Source: Oscillospiraceae bacterium (GTDB lineage: Bacteria > Bacillota > Clostridia > Oscillospirales > SIG530). Taken from it: a stretch of DNA of 64,000 bases. Location of the stretch: the NCBI GenBank assembly GCA_015067075.1, contig SVND01000003.1, positions 1-64,000 on the forward strand, in the 5' to 3' direction. Each line of letters begins with the position of its first letter. The stretch's first letter is position 1. Below, piece by piece: positions 62,392 through 64,000 of the stretch. The notes under the pieces are model-generated. The model had not been told where the DNA came from, made no database searches, and saw only the letters and a list, made by a program, of their open reading frames with translations. The translations under genes were made by a program, and so were the position numbers.

Positions 62392-63936
62392 ATGAGATCC
62401 TATTTTGAATACGTCCGTCACGACGGCGAAGATTTTTTCACCGTCGTTATATTGCCCGACAAGAGCGTCCATTATCCCGTCGTCGTAATGCGCAACCCTT
62501 ACGTCGGTCATTTGACCGAAGCCGATGAAAACGAGATAGTGCGTCAATACGAGGACTCCTTGCGCCAATGGACGGACAGTGGTTACGCCGTTGTGTATCA
62601 GCACTGTCGCGGACAGGGTAAAAGCACGGGAGCGTTCGTTCCTTATATTCAGGAGCGTGAAGACAGCTCTGCGCTTTTCGATTGGATACGAAAGCAAGAT
62701 TTTTACGGCGGTGAAATGTATCTTGTTGGCGGCAGCTACACAGCATCGCTTTTCTACACCGCCGTCCCCTTTGCAAGCGATATAAAGGGCGCTGTATTGG
62801 AGGTTCAGGATTGTGAGAGATACCGCCTTTGGTATCGCAACGGTCAAATGCGCAAGGGGCACGCAAATTGGCATTTTTCTTTATACAAAGCCAAATGTAA
62901 CCTCGACAAATCGTTTAATATACGCTCTTTTTCCGCTTTGCCGCTTGCGGGACTTTCGGAAAAAGTTCTCGGTGACCGCGCCGAGGATTTCGAGCAGATG
63001 CTTGAGGCTGAACGTCCCGACCATAAATTCTGGAGCACGCGCTTTGGCGGAGGAGAAGCTCATAACGCCGTTAAAAGCGCAGGTATCCCCATACTTTTCA
63101 CAAGCGGATATAACGATTTTTATATCGGCGGTATGTTTGCGATGTGGAACGAGCTGGACGATGACACTCGAAAGCAATGCGCATTTTTAGTTTCTCCCTA
63201 CGATCACGGCGACAATTTCAGCTCGGAAAATGGGCTTTCTTTTGAAAAAGGCCGTCGTAGTGAGCAATTCGGCGGATACCAGATTGCCTGGATAGAAAAT
63301 ATCCGCAAAAAAACATCTTTGCCCTTTGAAAAAGGCGTTATCACATATTACCGTACTTTTGAAAACCGTTGGGACAGCGATTTTTACGCTACTCCCACGA
63401 AGGATATGCTCTTTATACTGGGAAACGATACGCTTTCGCTGACTTATGACCCGAAAGATCCTCCCTTTTTTGACGGTGAAGGCTCTTTGAAAAACGGCTC
63501 GTACGATCGTGGCGACGTTATCACCTTATACACCGAGCCATTTGAAAAAGATACGTTTGTAAAAGGTAAAATGAAAATGCAGTTAGCCGTAAGCTCCGAC
63601 TGCGCCGACACGTCTTTTTATGTAAGAATAAGCATAAAAACACCCGACGGAGATTACTGTCTTCGCCATGATATAACTTCGCTTTGCTATCAACTTGGTG
63701 ATTATACGGAAAACTCACAGGTTCTTTTGAACTTCACCTTTGATGAATACGCATTTGCCGTAAAAAAGGGTGGTCGTCTGCGAATTGATATTGCACCGAC
63801 AGACGATAACGCCTATGTTTGTCATACCAACACAAAAGGGCAATACAGCCGTCAGACGAAAGCGGTAACAGCTGTAAATACCGTGTTTTTGCACAGGTCT
63901 ACGCTAACTTTACCCGTTGAAAGCGATTATCTTTAA
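62392..63936 (+). CDS. CocE/NonD family hydrolase (X-Pro peptidase S15-like)
   Basis: A 514-aa alpha/beta hydrolase of the CocE/NonD (S15-like) family. The nucleophile serine is in VGGSYTASLFY (about residue 122), with the oxyanion segment HCRGQGKSTGAF, an Asp/His region near SPYDHGDN (about 270) and a C-terminal jelly-roll domain (RLRIDIAPTDDNAYVCH). Such enzymes cleave acylated peptides or esters; the substrate is not known. The ORF-track start is the TTG at 62389; the ATG at 62392 lies 8 nt after AAAGGAG and is preferred. Follows trmL by 13 nt in the same direction. The last 64 bases after the stop show no further feature. Confidence 0.88.
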   Translation: MRSYFEYVRHDGEDFFTVVILPDKSVHYPVVVMRNPYVGHLTEADENEIVRQYEDSLRQWTDSGYAVVYQHCRGQGKSTGAFVPYIQEREDSSALFDWIRKQDFYGGEMYLVGGSYTASLFYTAVPFASDIKGAVLEVQDCERYRLWYRNGQMRKGHANWHFSLYKAKCNLDKSFNIRSFSALPLAGLSEKVLGDRAEDFEQMLEAERPDHKFWSTRFGGGEAHNAVKSAGIPILFTSGYNDFYIGGMFAMWNELDDDTRKQCAFLVSPYDHGDNFSSENGLSFEKGRRSEQFGGYQIAWIENIRKKTSLPFEKGVITYYRTFENRWDSDFYATPTKDMLFILGNDTLSLTYDPKDPPFFDGEGSLKNGSYDRGDVITLYTEPFEKDTFVKGKMKMQLAVSSDCADTSFYVRISIKTPDGDYCLRHDITSLCYQLGDYTENSQVLLNFTFDEYAFAVKKGGRLRIDIAPTDDNAYVCHTNTKGQYSRQTKAVTAVNTVFLHRSTLTLPVESDYL

Positions 63937-64000
63937 TTAAAATTTTGCTGAATATTTACGCGCGTTTTGTTAAAACTACTACAGAAACCTTTGTTTCATC

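Overview
The window reads as chromosome of a spore-forming, low-to-medium GC member of the Bacillota (class Clostridia), probably an uncultured gut or rumen relative of the Oscillospirales/Christensenellales. Evidence: strong GGAGG-type ribosome binding sites with ATG/GTG/TTG starts, SigA-type promoters (TTGACA-N17-TATAAT), a SpoIVFA/SpoIVFB-like pair, a SpoIID-family protein, SLH domains, BlaI/BlaR1 regulation, and several Thr/Pro-linker lipoproteins. No phage or IS transposase was found; the content is mostly housekeeping plus carbohydrate and amino-acid accessory genes. The exact lineage is inference.

Layout. 0-0.5 kb: a perfect minus-strand promoter driving a short structured leader with a 15-codon ORF. 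0.5-8.3 kb (minus): nuclease-helicase fusion, TIM-barrel isomerase, AraC regulator with a zinc alcohol dehydrogenase, DUF1015 protein and a Cof-type HAD phosphatase. 8.4-12 kb (plus): FG-GAP-like lipoprotein with a response regulator and histidine kinase. 12-22.2 kb (plus): a long, often translationally coupled run of DUF1385 protein, prmC, an SLH-anchored phosphodiester glycosidase, mnmG, SGNH hydrolase, metallophosphoesterase, rsmG and a formyltransferase. 22.4-29.4 kb: HAD, tRNA-Ala(CGC), CE2-like esterase lipoprotein, AraC divergent from L-fucose isomerase, then a Na/Pi cotransporter with a candidate Pho box. 29.5-34 kb: Lrp, aminotransferase, RpiR, SDR and ilvE. 34-38.4 kb: a BlaI/M56 operon with three small proteins and no beta-lactamase, divergent from a SulP transporter whose promoter carries a matching operator. 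38.4-44.2 kb (minus): zinc-ribbon membrane protein, a degenerate P-type ATPase-like protein, rlmB, a UROD-like protein and an AEC transporter. 44.4-52.3 kb: lipoprotein, GH95 fucosidase, GNAT, TIM-barrel glycosidase-like lipoprotein, two tandem paralogues, SemiSWEET-like protein. 52.3-64 kb: LysR, SpoIVFA/FB, ferredoxin-like QueG relative, MATE pump, a tandem repeat derived from the queA 3' end, queA, SpoIID, DacF, trmL and a CocE/NonD hydrolase.

How it fits together. Fucosylated or acetylated glycan use is suggested by GH95, FucI and CE2 genes, though they are scattered rather than in one locus. Cell envelope and sporulation genes (SpoIVFA/FB, SpoIID, DacF, SLH protein) form a second theme, and RNA modification (mnmG, rsmG, rlmB, trmL, queA) a third. 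The observations I rate most worth following are a P-type ATPase-like membrane protein that has lost every catalytic motif, a shared BlaI operator linking BlaR1-type signalling to a SulP transporter, a D-Ala-D-Ala carboxypeptidase with no canonical start codon and an NSG in place of KTG, and a queA-tail repeat array. I found no clear candidate for a complete new multi-gene defence or mobile system here.
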